Origin: Okapia johnstoni
Taxonomy: Eukaryota; Chordata; Mammalia; Artiodactyla; Giraffidae
Reading direction: 5' to 3'
Assembly (NCBI GenBank): GCA_024291935.2
Contig: CM044310.1
Coordinates: 121,406,213-121,470,212, forward strand
Length of the DNA stretch: 64,000 bases
Position numbers and translations under genes: made by a program. Numbering within the stretch: position 1 is the stretch's first letter; each line of letters starts with the position of its first letter. The notes beneath the pieces were generated by a model. That model was not told the DNA's origin and searched no databases. It saw only the letters and a program-made list of their open reading frames with translations. Shown here piece by piece: positions 30,211 to 42,860 of the stretch.

Positions 30211-31084
30211 TCATTTTTCCGTTGTCTGTGATTATCATCTTGATTTCTTCTTTTACCTACATAATTTAGAAGGAGTTGTCGACTGTTTTTGTTTCAGTAT
30301 CGTTGGGATTTTTTTCTTAAAGTGTTTTTTTTTCTTAATCACATCTAGTGTAATTCTGATTTTTTAAAAAAATAGAGCCTATCTTCACCTCTGGAACTTG
30401 GGGAGGTTTTCCTTGTGGTGAATTGGTTTGTGCTATTAGGCAGAAAACCAAGACAGATGAAGCACTAGAATGAGTGGCCTTGGACATGCACATGCAAAAA
30501 ACTCAGGTTCGATGCCTTCGGGGCTAAATTTTACTTCCAGGGAAGTCTCCTCAGCCGTCCAGAGAAAAGTGGCCTCTGCTGTCTGCCCTGCAGCATCCTT
30601 TGCTGTGAGGTGTTGGCTCTGAGACTTCCAGGCCTGTCCATCGTGTTCTCAGTGGACACCTCCATCCCTGCACCAGAGCCCGAACACAAAGCCTGGAGGC
30701 TGCTCAGTGAATGCATTCTGTATTGGACAAGCTCACTGAGATGGGGACAGTACTGTAGTTTAAAAATTAAAATACGTTGAAAAACAAAGGGGGCAGGAGG
30801 AAACTTTTGGAGGTGATGGGTAAGCTTATGGCCTCAATAGTGGTGATGTTTCATGGGTGTACACTTTCCAAATTTATCAAGTTGTATTGACTAAATACGT
30901 ACAGATTTTCTATGTCAATCATACCTCATAAAGTGTTTTTTTAAAAAGAATTATTAGCAGGACTGGCCAAAGGACATATGGCCAAAGAATCTAATAATAA
31001 TATCATATAATAATAATAACTATGACTACTAATACATATATAAAATATAGAAATCAAATGTCAAAATTAGTAAAATCTAATAGT
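30211..31084. other. Intergenic, nothing firm
   Basis: AT-rich sequence. 30405-30500 has SINE-like words but no clear copy. 30950-31080 is AT-rich (ATA-type) low complexity. Confidence 0.4.
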
Positions 31085-31325
31085 CGACGTTCACTGAGAA
31101 CTTACTCCAGGCATAACAGATACTGTGCTGGAACCATGCATGCATTCCCCTTTCAACTCCATGACAACTGCGGGGGGGCATTGTTATTATGAAGCCCACT
31201 GAACAAATGAAGCTCCAAGAGGTTAGGGCAGTTGCCCAAGGAAACACTGCTGTTGAGGGCTAGAGCCAGGATTTATAGCAGGCTCTCAGGCTCCTGAGCC
31301 CACACTCTCAGCCACTGCCCGGTAC
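31085..31325 (+). mobile_element. MIR-type SINE
   Basis: cactgagaacttactccaggcataacagatac through tgaagctccaagaggttagggcagttgccc, a well-preserved MIR core. Confidence 0.7.
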
Positions 31326-31640
31326 TGCTTCCTTATCCAGTAGGAGTGACCCACGAGGCAGAGGAGTCCCATATGAGCCCAGAGCCCCTGGGCAGGCACA
31401 TGGGTCTATGACAGGACTGGCCAGGAGGTGAGGCCTCCTCTCAGGAGGTTAAGTCAGTTCAGAGTCCACGGGGTGGGGGCCTTGGAGCACTGGGGAGACC
31501 CAAGGACCTGTGGGGTGGGTGGCAGTAACAGTAGCTGATGGTAATTAAGCACCTACCGTATGCTGGGCATCAAACAGGATTAACTCATTTAATCCTCACA
31601 GCATCTTTACCCATCGATCCATTCAAGAGCTATTCATTGA

Positions 31641-31850
31641 GGGACTTCCCTGGTGGCCCAATGGCTAAGACTCTGCATTCCCAAGGCAGGGGGCCCGGGG
31701 CCATTCCCTGGTCAGAGGACCAGAGCCCACATGCCTCAGCTAAGAGTCTGCACCACAACTGAAGATCTCACACTCCACAACAAAGACTGAAGATGCAGTG
31801 TGCCACAACTAAGAGCCCACGCAGCAATAAAGAAATACAGGTTAAAAAAA
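31641..31850 (+). mobile_element. CHR-type tRNA-Glu SINE
   Basis: gggacttccctggtggcccaatggctaagac through actaagagcccacgcagcaataaagaaat. 31905-31985 beyond it is a Bov-tA 3' end fragment. Confidence 0.85.
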
Positions 31851-31992
31851 ACACTAGTCATTCAGTGCCTACTCTATGCAGGCATTGTACCAAACCCTGG
31901 GGAAATAGTAGTGAGCAGGGCGGATGCTGCTGTCTGTGGGGTCGCACAGGGTCAGACACAACTGAAGCGACTTAGCAGCAGTAGCAGCAGGG

Positions 31993-32625
31993 AAGATGTA
32001 TTGTTTGCTAGGGCTGCCATAGCAAAGTACCATGGAGAGGGAGGCTTAAACAACAGAAATATATTTTCTCACAGTTCTGGAGGCTGGAAGTCCAAAATCA
32101 AGGTGTTGGGGGATTGTCCTGGTGGTCCTGTGGTTATGAATCCACCTTCCAATGCAGGGGATGCGGGTTTGATCCCTGGTTGGGGAACTAAGATCCCACA
32201 CGCCTTGGGTCTACTAAGCCCACGCGCCACAACTAGAGACGCTCGTGCACCCCGACGAAGGGCTCACATGCTGCAGCGAAGACAAACGAAAATAAAATCA
32301 AGGTGTTGGTGGGGCACCCGCCTTCAGAGCGCTCGAGACAAGGGCAAGTGTCAGGCCTTCCTCCCACCTTCCAGTAGTTCCCGGGCTGTGGCACCGCAAT
32401 TCCAGTTTTCATACCATGTTCCCTGTGTGGGCGTGTCTCTGTGTCCACATTTCCCCTTTTGATAAGGGTACCAGTCAGATTAGGGCCCACCTGCTCCAGT
32501 AGGACCTCATCTTAACCAATGGCCCTGTTTGCAAAGAAGGTCCCATTCTCAGGTGCTGGGGGTAGACTTCAACACATGGGTTTGGAGGGGAGGGAGCATA
32601 AGTCAACCTGTAACAGGCACTTAGA
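31993..32625 (+). mobile_element. Ancient mammalian interspersed repeat, split by a SINE
   Basis: gctagggctgccatagcaaagtacc, ttctcacagttctggaggctggaagtcc, then (after the SINE) ataagggtaccagtcagattagggcc and gggagcataagtcaacctgtaacag. It looks like a widespread old mammalian repeat; I do not assign the family. A related copy lies in reverse orientation at 41045-41390. Confidence 0.55.
32110..32293 (+). mobile_element. CHR-type SINE with target-site duplication
   Basis: Flanked by identical 16-bp copies of AAAATCAAGGTGTTGG at 32094-32109 and 32294-32309, so both insertion boundaries are exact. Body from tgtcctggtggtcctgtggttatg to the A-rich tail. Confidence 0.9.
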
Positions 32626-32714
32626 ATAGTACCTCGTGGGTACAAGGGGTGAAAAAAAGAATAGTACCTGGTACCTAGCAACTGCCTATGAAGTGATAGG
32701 TGTGGTGACCTACA

Positions 32715-32942
32715 ATTACCATCATCATCACCACCATTATTATTACTGTAACCATCACCGCCATCACCACCACCATTATTATTACTGTAACCATCACCAC
32801 CATCATCACTACCATTATTACTGTAACCGTCACCACCATCATCACCACCATTATTATTACTGTAACCGTCACCGCCATCACCACCACCATCATTACCACC
32901 ATTATTATTACTATAACCATCACCACCATCATCATCATCATC
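32715..32942 (+). repeat. (CAT/CAC)n trinucleotide array
   Basis: Imperfect catcaccaccattattattactgtaac motifs repeated several times. It gives a His/Tyr-rich frame on + and Met/Val or Asn/Gly frames on the other strand, none credible as genes. Confidence 0.9.
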
Positions 32943-33407
32943 TACTCTGCTCAGCCACATTCATTTCATCCCCAGGGCTGACAGCTCAGTCATAAAGGCA
33001 CTTATGTTTCCACCTCGTGAACTTTCCACCATTCCTCAATGGTCTAAGCTGCCTTTTAGGCCTCAGGTCTTGGTCCAAGCTCGTCCTCCCTGCAGAATCT
33101 GCCCCGAGGACCTGACCACTGAACCTCCCCACAGACTACACCCAGTGCCACCTTTCCAAAGTCTTCCTGGATGCCTCCTAAAGCTGCAGTTGCTCAGAAA
33201 CCTAGAGAATTTTGTTTGGACCTTCATGACATATTGACCAGATTGTGGGTCAGTTACCAGTGTTCTCACCTGCCACTCCTGTGAGGAACTAGTTCTTAAG
33301 CCTCCCATGTCTGTCTCCCAGTACCTCACTCGGTACCTACAGCTTGATAGAGGCTCAGGCATCTTTGGTGAATGGCTGGATTCCATCTAGCTTTCTGCCT
33401 TTGCTGG
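32943..33407. other. Single-copy sequence, nothing recognised
   Basis: No exon or repeat supported. Open frames here are short and without visible homology. Confidence 0.45.
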
Positions 33408-33604
33408 GGCTTCCCTGGTGACTCAGATGGTAAAGACTCTGCCTGCAATGCTGGAGACCTGGGTTCAATTCCTGGGTTGAGAAGATCTCCTGGAGAAGGG
33501 AATGGCTACCCACTCCAGTATTCTTGCCTGGAGAATTCCATGGACAGAGGAGCCTGGTGGGCTACAGACCATGGGGTCTCAAAGAATCGGACGTGACTGA
33601 GTGA
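33408..33604 (+). mobile_element. Bov-tA SINE
   Basis: Close to consensus: ggcttccctggtgactcagatggtaaagac through cggacgtgactgagtgac, then a short (AC)n. It ends about 300 bp before the ZNF71 KRAB A exon; nothing else seen between them. Confidence 0.92.
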
Positions 33605-33910
33605 CTACCACACACACATACAAACAATATGTTGATTCACTGGGTTATGATCATTTTGCCTTTGATTCCTTCTCTGTCTCTCAAGTCGGTGACTTTCTGC
33701 TCTAAACAGCCTCACATTTGTTTTATTTCTCTGTCAGAGGGCCATCCCCAAATAATGAGGCATGGAGAAAACCGAGGGGCAGGTCCTTGTTGAAATGACT
33801 TCAGATACATCCCGTGTGCCTTTCCTAAACCCTCCCGGCTTTTCCATCCATTCCTCCAGACCTCTGTAAGGAGGGCCCTGCAGCGAGTCATTGTGGGTTT
33901 CCTCCTGCAG

Positions 33911-34034
33911 GAGTCAGTGATGTTCAGGGATGTGACTGTGGACCTCACCCAGGAGGAGTGGACCAGCTGGAGCCTGCCCAGAAGGACCTGTACAGGGACG
34001 TGATGCTGGAGAACCTCAAACCTGGTCTCGCTGG
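33911..34034 (+). pseudogene. ZNF71: ZNF71 KRAB A exon, frame broken
   Basis: The acceptor ttcctcctgcAG ends at 33910 and the donor gtgagg starts at 34035, so splice sites are intact. It opens ESVMFRDVTVDLTQEEW. It is then one G short after the TGG codon (33959-33961), and the shifted frame hits TGA at 34001-34003. Two more bases are missing in the AACCTCAAACCTGG stretch near 34017. Total length is 124 bp instead of 127, so the exit phase is unchanged, but the box cannot be translated through. Confidence 0.9.
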
Positions 34035-34205
34035 GTGAGGGGCCGCTTCGCTGAGTTACTCACCATCAGCCTGTCACATGAGGACTACAGAGAGATAAAA
34101 GATGGACAGATGTGATGATGTAGAAAGTTTACATCACTCTACTCGAAGCCAAAACTAAAGTTGACAGATGGTGAAATGGGGAAGAATATTTACCACATGA
34201 CAGCA

Positions 34206-34985
34206 GTCAAAGGATTGAAAGTGAAAGTGTTAATCATTCAGTCGTGTCTGACTCTCTGCGACCCCATGGACTGTAGCCCACCAGGCTCCTCGGTCCCTGT
34301 AATTCTTCAGGCAAGAATACTGGAGTGGGTTACCTATCCCCTCTCCAGGGGATATCCTGACGCAGGGATTGAACCCAGGTCTTCCTGCATTGCAGGCACA
34401 CTCTTTATCATCTGAGCCACCAGGAAAGCTCAAAATGAAGGTGATAGTAGCTCAATCATGTCCAACTTTGTAGCCCGCCAGGCTCCTCTGTCCATGTAAT
34501 TCTCCAGGCAAGAATACTGGAGTGGGTTGCCATTCTCTTCTCCAGGGGTTCTTCTCGACCCAGGGATCAAACCGGGTGTCACATATTGCTAGGAGATTCT
34601 TTACTGTCTGAGTCACCAGAGAAACCCTAACCTTCAGAGGATTATTATATAAAGAGCTCCTAAGAATAAGTAAGAAAAAGGCTGAATGATGGCCAGACTT
34701 ATAGTTGGCAATTTATAGATGTGGAAATACATGGGATCAGACTTTATAAAAGATTTTTAAACCTTGTGCTTAGTTGCTCAGTCATGTCTGACTCTTTGTG
34801 ACTCCATGGACTGTATGTAGCCCACCAGGCTCCTCTGTCCATGGAATTTTTCAGGCAAGAATACTGGAGTGGTTGCCATTTCCTTCTCCAGGGGATCTTC
34901 CCAACCCAGTTATTGAATCCATGTCTCCTGTGTCTTCTGCATTGCAGGTGGATTGTTTACCTGCTGAGCCATCAGGGAAGCCCCT
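34206..34985 (-). mobile_element. Cluster of three Bov-tA SINEs
   Basis: Three reversed copies at about 34206-34430, 34437-34628 and 34763-34985, each ending in a head like gagccatcagggaagcc. The second lacks part of its tail (aatcatgtccaactttgtagcccgcc). They occupy the intron between the ZNF71 KRAB A and finger exons. Confidence 0.88.
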
Positions 34986-35379
34986 TTAAACCTTACTAGT
35001 AGTCAAAGAACTATTAATATAAACTGAGCCAAAGAAATAGCTTTTGCTTATGAGGTACACAGAGATGGTAAAGAATAATAGCCTGAACTATGAAGTTATC
35101 AGGAAGGGACTCTGTCATTTTAGGAGTATAATGTTGGGACGACTCTTTTGGAGGACAGCTTGGCATTATCAGCCAAATTTTGAACGACTCCATTTTTAGA
35201 GATCTATCCTTTAAGAAACCTTTCTCTAAGTGTGCAAAGTTTTCCATAGGGGGAAAAAAAACGACCTAAATGCCCACCTGTGCAAGACTGACTAACGTAT
35301 CAAGGTGTAGCCACATGATAGAAACCATGTTTTTCAAAGATGAGCACTCTTTGTAGGCACTGACATGGAACAGTGTCCC

Positions 35380-35735
35380 TGGTTGTTGTTCAGTTGCTAA
35401 GTTGTATTAAACTCTTTGCAACCCCATGGACTCCAGGACTCCAGCCTTCCCTGTCCTTCACTATCTCAAGGAGTTTGCTCAAACTCATGTCCATCAAGTT
35501 GGTGATGCCATCCAACAATCTCATCCTCTGTCGCCCCCTTCTCCTCCTGCCTTCAATCTTTCCCAGCATCAGGGTCTTTTCCATTGAGTTGGCTCTTCAC
35601 GTCAGGTGGCCAAAGTATTGGAGCTCCAGCTTCAGCATCAGTCCTTCCAATGAATATTCAGAGTTGATTCCCTTTAGGATGGACTGGTTTGATTTCCTTG
35701 AAGTCCAAGGGACTCTCAAGAGTTTGGTGGGGGTT
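35380..35735 (-). mobile_element. BovB 3' fragment
   Basis: ttgttcagttgctaagttgtattaaactc through atttccttgaagtccaagggactctcaagag. 34986-35379 before it shows no recognised feature. Confidence 0.88.
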
Positions 35736-35845
35736 AGGGATGGCACATAGGCTTGAGAGGCATCAGCATACAGGAAATACTGAACCAACACAATATTGTA
35801 AAGCAGTTATCCTCCAATTAAAAATAAGTAATTTTTTTTAAAAAG
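35736..35845 (+). mobile_element. L1 LINE 3' end
   Basis: ctgaaccaacacaatattgtaaagcag and atcctccaattaaaaataag, the L1 3' terminus, directly abutting an oppositely oriented BovB piece. Confidence 0.75.
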
Positions 35846-37892
<2,047 letters not shown>

Positions 37893-37910
37893 GGAGGCTG
37901 GGGCCCCCCA

Positions 37911-38008
37911 GTCTCCACCAGGTGGGCGGGGTCCTCTGCGCGGAGTCTCCACCAGGTGGGCGGGGTCCTTAGCTTGAACCTCCATCAGGTGGGTGGGTCC
38001 TTACCTCG
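37911..38008 (+). repeat. 34-bp triple repeat just after ZNF71 stop
   Basis: ctccaccaggtgggcgggg-type units start near 37911, 37945 and 37980; the third is diverged (ctccatcaggtgggtggg). Begins about 20 bp after the stop codon at 37890-37892. Confidence 0.8.
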
Positions 38009-38924
38009 GCTGTGACCCAGGGAGCTGTGACTTGGGGGCCCAGGGTGGCGCAGCCCCACACAGCCTTAGGATTCGGGGGTCCAGGACTGCCTCCCGGTTT
38101 AGGCGCGCTCCTTGGCCCAGCGTCCTCACCTCCGGACCAGAAGGCAAGCTCCTCCGTGCCCAGTGTACTGGGAACGCTGTGAAGTTGGATGTGGCTGGAA
38201 ACCCAGGGGAGCACCAGGAACCCAGGGCGCCAGAGTTCCAGGCCGAGCTCTCAGTAAATAAGTGCCGGGCTGGAGCGTTTCCAGCCTCGGGTCTCCGTTC
38301 GGATAGTACGGTGGGAAGGGGCGTGGGGGAGGTGTCTGGATAAGAGAGCGTGGGGACATTTCTCCTCTTGGCACACATACCCGTGGTCTAGTCCTAACCA
38401 GGTGGTCACCGTCTGTGAGTTCCCTAAGATCTAGAGGGGGACACTCCATCCTTCCACATCCCAGCCCCCCCTGCAGCCTCGCTAAACCGTCCTGGAAGAC
38501 CCCCACCCACACCAAGCTAATAAGCGGTAGAACTTGGCAAGTTATTCGTGAGGGGGAAAAGGTTTTTTTCGGAGTTAGCAATAATAGTAACTGCTTCAGA
38601 TGCCAAAGTTTCTCATGGTGGTCTGTTCAGATTTTTTTTAATAAAACTTCACGAAGGAAGTCCAACGTCATTTTAAACAGTCATCAGGTGAGAAAGAAAC
38701 AGGGACCCTGTGTGCGGTCAAAGTCGGTTTCAGCGCTTGTGGGAGAAGGTTGGGGAGTGAGTAGCAGCAGGCCTAATATTCAGGGCTGAATACTTACTGG
38801 ATTCAATAAGCTTGCACGCTGGAGTCTCTCTTCCCAGTTGTTTCTGCAGTTGAACTTGAAGGAATGTCCTCAGCTTGACCTGAAGCTCTGTGTACTCATA
38901 GAGTTCCCCGAGTCTCCTCTTTCT
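38009..38924. other. ZNF71 3' flank
   Basis: GC-rich single-copy sequence turning AT-rich. AATAAA at 38640-38645 could be the old ZNF71 poly(A) signal. No gene supported. Confidence 0.45.
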
Positions 38925-39085
38925 GGGGCCCCTTTTGTTTGTTTGGCTGGCTTGAGGTTGTTTGTTTGGTTGGTTGGTTTTGCCGCAGGCTTGCAAGATC
39001 TCAGTTCCCCAAGCACAGACCGAACCCAGGTTAAGGCAGTGAAAGCCCAGAGCCCTAACCACTAGGCAACCAGGGAACACCAGGG
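38925..39085 (-). mobile_element. CHR-type tRNA-Glu SINE, diverged
   Basis: ttttgccgcaggcttgcaagatctcagttcc through aaccactaggcaaccagggaac. Confidence 0.65.
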
Positions 39086-39207
39086 CCTTTTCCACCATTT
39101 TTGTTGATTTAATGTTCAGTGCTCCTGGTCACAAATGTTGTGGTGTGTCTGAATGTCCCACACTTCCTGATGCCAGTGTTCACAAAGTTCATTCTAAGCA
39201 ACCACTT

Positions 39208-39445
39208 AGATCCTCTGGAGAAGGGATAGGCTACCCACTCCCATATTCTCAGGCTTCTCTTGTGGCTCAGCTGGTAAAGAATCCACCTGCAATTTGGGAG
39301 ACCTGGGTTCGATCCCTGGGTTGGGAAGATCCCCTGGAGAGGGGAAAGGCTACCCACTCCAGTATTCTAGCCTAGAGAATTCCATGGACTGTATGTCCAT
39401 GGGGTTGCAAAGAGTTGAACACGACTGAGGAACTTTCACTTTCAC
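39208..39445 (+). mobile_element. Bov-tA SINE with a partial copy in front
   Basis: A 44-bp body piece (gatcctctggagaagggataggctacc) at 39208-39251 is followed directly by a full copy from ggcttctcttgtggctcagc to gttgaacacgactgagg. Confidence 0.85.
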
Positions 39446-40437
39446 TTTTTACGTGTCAGTAAGTGCACTTAGTGTTGCAGGTCAAAAGAGCAGCCACTCA
39501 GCCATGTATAAACATGACCAGTTTTTTGAAGGTCTGGCAGGGGGTGGGCATCAGGGTGGGCTTGATCCAGGCACCGTGCATCAGAGCCACAGCTCTGACT
39601 CCCTTCACCCACTGACCTCGTCCTCAGGCTGAGCTTCCCTCACGGCTTCATGTGGTTTCCAACAGCTCCTATTGAGACATTTCCTCAGTCACATCCAGTT
39701 GGAGACAGGCCTCTTCCAGTCATTAGCAAAAAACAACAGCGACACTAAGTTTCTTTCAGTTGAACTCACCAGGAACTGAGTATTCTGAGGAGAGGAGTGC
39801 CATGTGCTGCTTGGCTTAGATCTGGGTCTTGTCCTCATCCCTGAAATAGTAGCTGGGGAAGGGGAATGAGTGGGAGTGACTGCCCAGATCGGCCTGCAAC
39901 CACTGTCCACCCTCTATGTGGGTGTGTGGTCGGTTCCACCCAGGTCCCAGTCTGGGAGAAACAGGTGACTTGTGGAAGCCAGCCCCAAGGTCATCATGCT
40001 GCTGGAGGCTAACATTTCAAGTCGGATGGCCTCTCTGACTTTTGTCATGACCGTGGGGTTCTGCTGCACAACAAATGTCTGTTCTGACATTTTCTATGGG
40101 AAACCCTCTCACTGCCATGGTCACTGGGAGGGCCCTCTGTCTTGTCTGTCCTCTGGGCTCTCTTGACCACGGGATGGGGTTGGAGCCCAAGAGGCTTCAG
40201 GTCACATCTCTTTGCTGGGGCTTTGGTCTCCATCAGCAAGACCAGGTGTCACATGACCGGGTTTCCTGCTCAGGGCTGGGGGGTGGTGTGTGGCCAGGAG
40301 AGTGGCCATGACCCACAGGGCAAGCCTGCACCCTGGGTGGACACAGGGTGGGTGAGCATCAGCCGTGACTGAGTAGGCTCCTTGTAGCCCTCTGTGCCGC
40401 GGTTCACTGTCCTTTAAAATGGGAGTAGTGGGCATCT
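39446..40437. other. Intergenic single-copy sequence
   Basis: About 1 kb with balanced composition and short open frames on both strands. No exon or repeat recognised. Confidence 0.45.
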
Positions 40438-40645
40438 CTGGGCTTCCCATCTGGCTCAGTGGTAAAGAACCCTCCTGCCAATTGAGGAGACACAGGTTTG
40501 AACCCTGGGTGGGGAAGATCCCCTGGAGAAGGAAAAGGTGACCCACTCCAGTATTCTTGCCTGGAGAATCCCATAGACAGAGGAGCCTGGTGGGCTACAG
40601 TCCACGGGGTCGCGAAGGGTCGGATGTAACTGAGCAACTAAACAA
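40438..40645 (+). mobile_element. Bov-tA SINE
   Basis: gggcttcccatctggctcagtggtaaagaac through gggtcggatgtaactgagcaac. Confidence 0.9.
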
Positions 40646-41044
40646 CAAGTGGGCATCTCCAGAGTCGATAATAGGGCAGTCGGGTGCAGCTAAACGGCAG
40701 GTCCCGGCAACACAGCCTCAGACAGCAGAGTCCCCGCCCTCACTGTCTGTCTCCTGCTCCCTCACCTCTCTCTGTCTCAGGCCAAAGACCCACCGAGGCC
40801 CACTCCTTGTGGTCGTTTTGGACCTCCATCCCTCCATCCCTGGGGATGCAGGGCTGGTCAGAGCCGGCTGCCAGTACACAAGCATTCCAGCCTGGAAGAG
40901 GTGAGACTGATCCACGTCTCAGCACCTGGAAGAGAAGCGGCCCACTGTGCCCCCTCACGTGCAAAATGCAAAGCTAGTGCTCACGCTCGCCAGTAGCAGG
41001 GAGACAGCAGCCACAGGTATAAAAGGCTCCGTGTCTAACCGTTG
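40646..41044. other. Intergenic, nothing recognised
   Basis: GC-balanced sequence without a recognised feature. Confidence 0.45.
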
Positions 41045-41390
41045 GGGATGCTGTAGATTGCACATGTTCCCCCCAAATTCGAATGTTGAGACCTTAACAC
41101 CCAGTAGCTTCAGAAGGTGACTGCATTGGAGATAAATAGGACTCTATGAGGTCATGTGGCTGGGTACTAAACCAAGGACTTATGTCCTTCTGAGAGAGAA
41201 ACACGAGGCCACAAGTAGGCAGAGTGACAGACATGTGAAGAGGCCACAAGAGGGCCACCATCTGCAAGCCAAGGAGAGAGGCCTCCAGAGAAACCAGCCC
41301 TGCCCACACCCTGTCGCATTCATGGTACACCATAGTCAGGAAGAAAAGTTAGTCTGCACCCTTACTGCTGATCCCCAAATAAGCAAACGC
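41045..41390 (-). mobile_element. Ancient mammalian interspersed repeat
   Basis: gggatgctgtagattgcacatgttccccccaaattcgaatgttgagaccttaac and later agagaaacacgaggcc. Looks like a reverse-oriented relative of the repeat at 31993-32625; family not assigned. Confidence 0.45.
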
Positions 41391-41462
41391 CTCCTGTAAA
41401 CCTGGAATTCAAGCAAAACCAACTTTATCCCTGAGTTTTGCCATGCTGAGATTTGAGGATCC

Positions 41463-41770
41463 TGGGACTTCCCTGGTGGTCCAGCGGTTAAGATTCCGTG
41501 CTTCCACTGCAGTTGGCAAAGATTCAATCCCTGGTTGGGGGACTAAGATATCACAGTCATAAAAGAAAATAAGAGAGAGAGAAATTTGATGATCTGTCAT
41601 GAACTTTTTGGCTTTGTTAATCATTTTAACAAAATTAGTAGGTTTTTTGGTCTTCCCTGATGGTCCAGTGGTTAAGACTCCATGCTTCCAATGCAGGGGG
41701 CATGGGTTTGATCCATGGTCAGGGAACTAAGATCCCACATGCCCTGTGGCATGGGCAAAGAAAAAATTTT
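41463..41770 (+). mobile_element. Two CHR-type tRNA-Glu SINEs
   Basis: First copy 41463-41575 (gggacttccctggtggtccagcggttaag), second 41652-41770 (ggtcttccctgatggtccagtggttaag to cccacatgccctgtggc). Same orientation, about 75 bp apart. Confidence 0.85.
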
Positions 41771-42112
41771 TTAATCTTACACAATTCAAATCCCACATAA
41801 TTTGAGACTAATCCTAATGAAAGATAGTTAGCACGTTTATTCACCAACTAAAATGATACAAAAATAACACAGTTTACACAATCATTTGCAAATATGGATT
41901 TTTGAAGATTTTTTTTTAATTGCAAAAGCCTTGTTGTCATTTCAAAAAGTGCCACCTAAAAAGGTCCTGATTTCAAATGTTTATATATAATTCAAGGTAC
42001 CATAAAATATAGCCCTGATTTATTTATATAAATTACAATAATATCCTTCTTGCAGCCCCCACCTCACAAGGTTAAAATGAAGGCCTCATCAGTAAGTTAC
42101 ATATACTTATAT
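41771..42112. other. AT-rich intergenic sequence
   Basis: No recognised repeat or exon. Confidence 0.45.
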
Positions 42113-42300
42113 AGGGGCTTTCCTGATGGCTTAGTAGTAAAGAATCTGCCTGCAATGCAATCCTTGGGTCTGGAAGATTTCCTGGAGAAGGAAATGGTAA
42201 TCCACTCTAGTATTTTTGCCTGGGAAATCCCATGAACATAGGATCTTGACAGGTTAGAGTCCATGGGGTCACAAAGAGTCGGACACGACTTAGTGACTGA
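42113..42300 (+). mobile_element. Bov-tA SINE
   Basis: ggggctttcctgatggcttagtagtaaag through gtcggacacgacttagtgactgagc. Its 3' tail runs into the microsatellite that follows. Confidence 0.88.
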
Positions 42301-42315
42301 GCGCGCGCGCGCGCG

Positions 42316-42357
<42 letters not shown>
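42301..42357 (+). repeat. (GC)12 then (AC)n compound microsatellite
   Basis: Perfect GC alternation for 24 bp, then AC alternation to 42357, at the tail of the SINE. Perfect alternating purine-pyrimidine, so able to form Z-DNA. Confidence 0.95.
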
Positions 42358-42358
<1 letters not shown>

Positions 42359-42738
42359 ATCGAGCATTCCCCATCTCATTTCCCTGCTGCCCCCAATCCA
42401 ACGTAACCAGAAACCTGAGTCCTGGCACATCTTTCCCTTGTTTTCCTTTTCATACATTTGTACATTTCTCTCTCACAGATGCTTTGGGAACTTTGTGTTA
42501 ATAATTCCAGTAAGAAATAGCCAGGTCTGCCATCCTTAGAGCCAAAATGACTCTGCAGTTTCTTCATTTGTTTTTCACTCTTTTGCACTCATTCCATGCT
42601 CCCCAGAGCCCAAAGAGCTTTGTTTCCAGGCTTTGTTACCAGCAGGGTCAGGAGGATGGGTACTATGAAAAGTGACAGAGAAGGAGGGAGGGAGGAAGGA
42701 GTGGGAGAGAGAATATCTCCAGCTCTTTTGCCTAGAGG

Positions 42739-42759
42739 TTCAGTACCACGGACAGCTCG
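42739..42759 (+). promoter_or_regulatory. RE1/NRSE-like site 1 (REST)
   Basis: Core TTCAGTACCACGGACAG then ctcg. One change (C to T at position 6) from the REST consensus core TTCAGCACCACGGACAG. Confidence 0.65.
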
Positions 42760-42769
42760 CGCGCGGAGG

Positions 42770-42790
42770 TTCAGCACCACGGACAGGTCC
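42770..42790 (+). promoter_or_regulatory. RE1/NRSE-like site 2 (REST)
   Basis: Perfect core TTCAGCACCACGGACAG then gtcc; the last segment is one base off the consensus CGCC. Starts 31 bp after site 1. Confidence 0.72.
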
Positions 42791-42801
42791 ACCTGAAGGG
42801 T

Positions 42802-42822
42802 TTCAGCACCACGGACAGCGCA
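42802..42822 (+). promoter_or_regulatory. RE1/NRSE-like site 3 (REST), best match
   Basis: Perfect core TTCAGCACCACGGACAG followed by cgca, near identical to the 21-bp canonical RE1. Starts 32 bp after site 2. The array lies about 2.4 kb upstream of the SMIM17 CpG island and about 6 kb before its start codon, on the same strand. Confidence 0.8.
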
Positions 42823-42860
42823 GGAAACCTACTTTCCCCATTGCTTCCTCGGGATGCAGG

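Noticed and set aside
32475..32995. His/Tyr-rich + frame and Asn/Gly/Asp-rich - frame
   Set aside because: Trinucleotide repeat translated in different frames; no gene context.
33408..33604. Possible tRNA genes in many places (A/B-box-like ggttcaattcctggg)
   Set aside because: These are heads of tRNA-derived SINEs; no cloverleaf with anticodon arm is intact.
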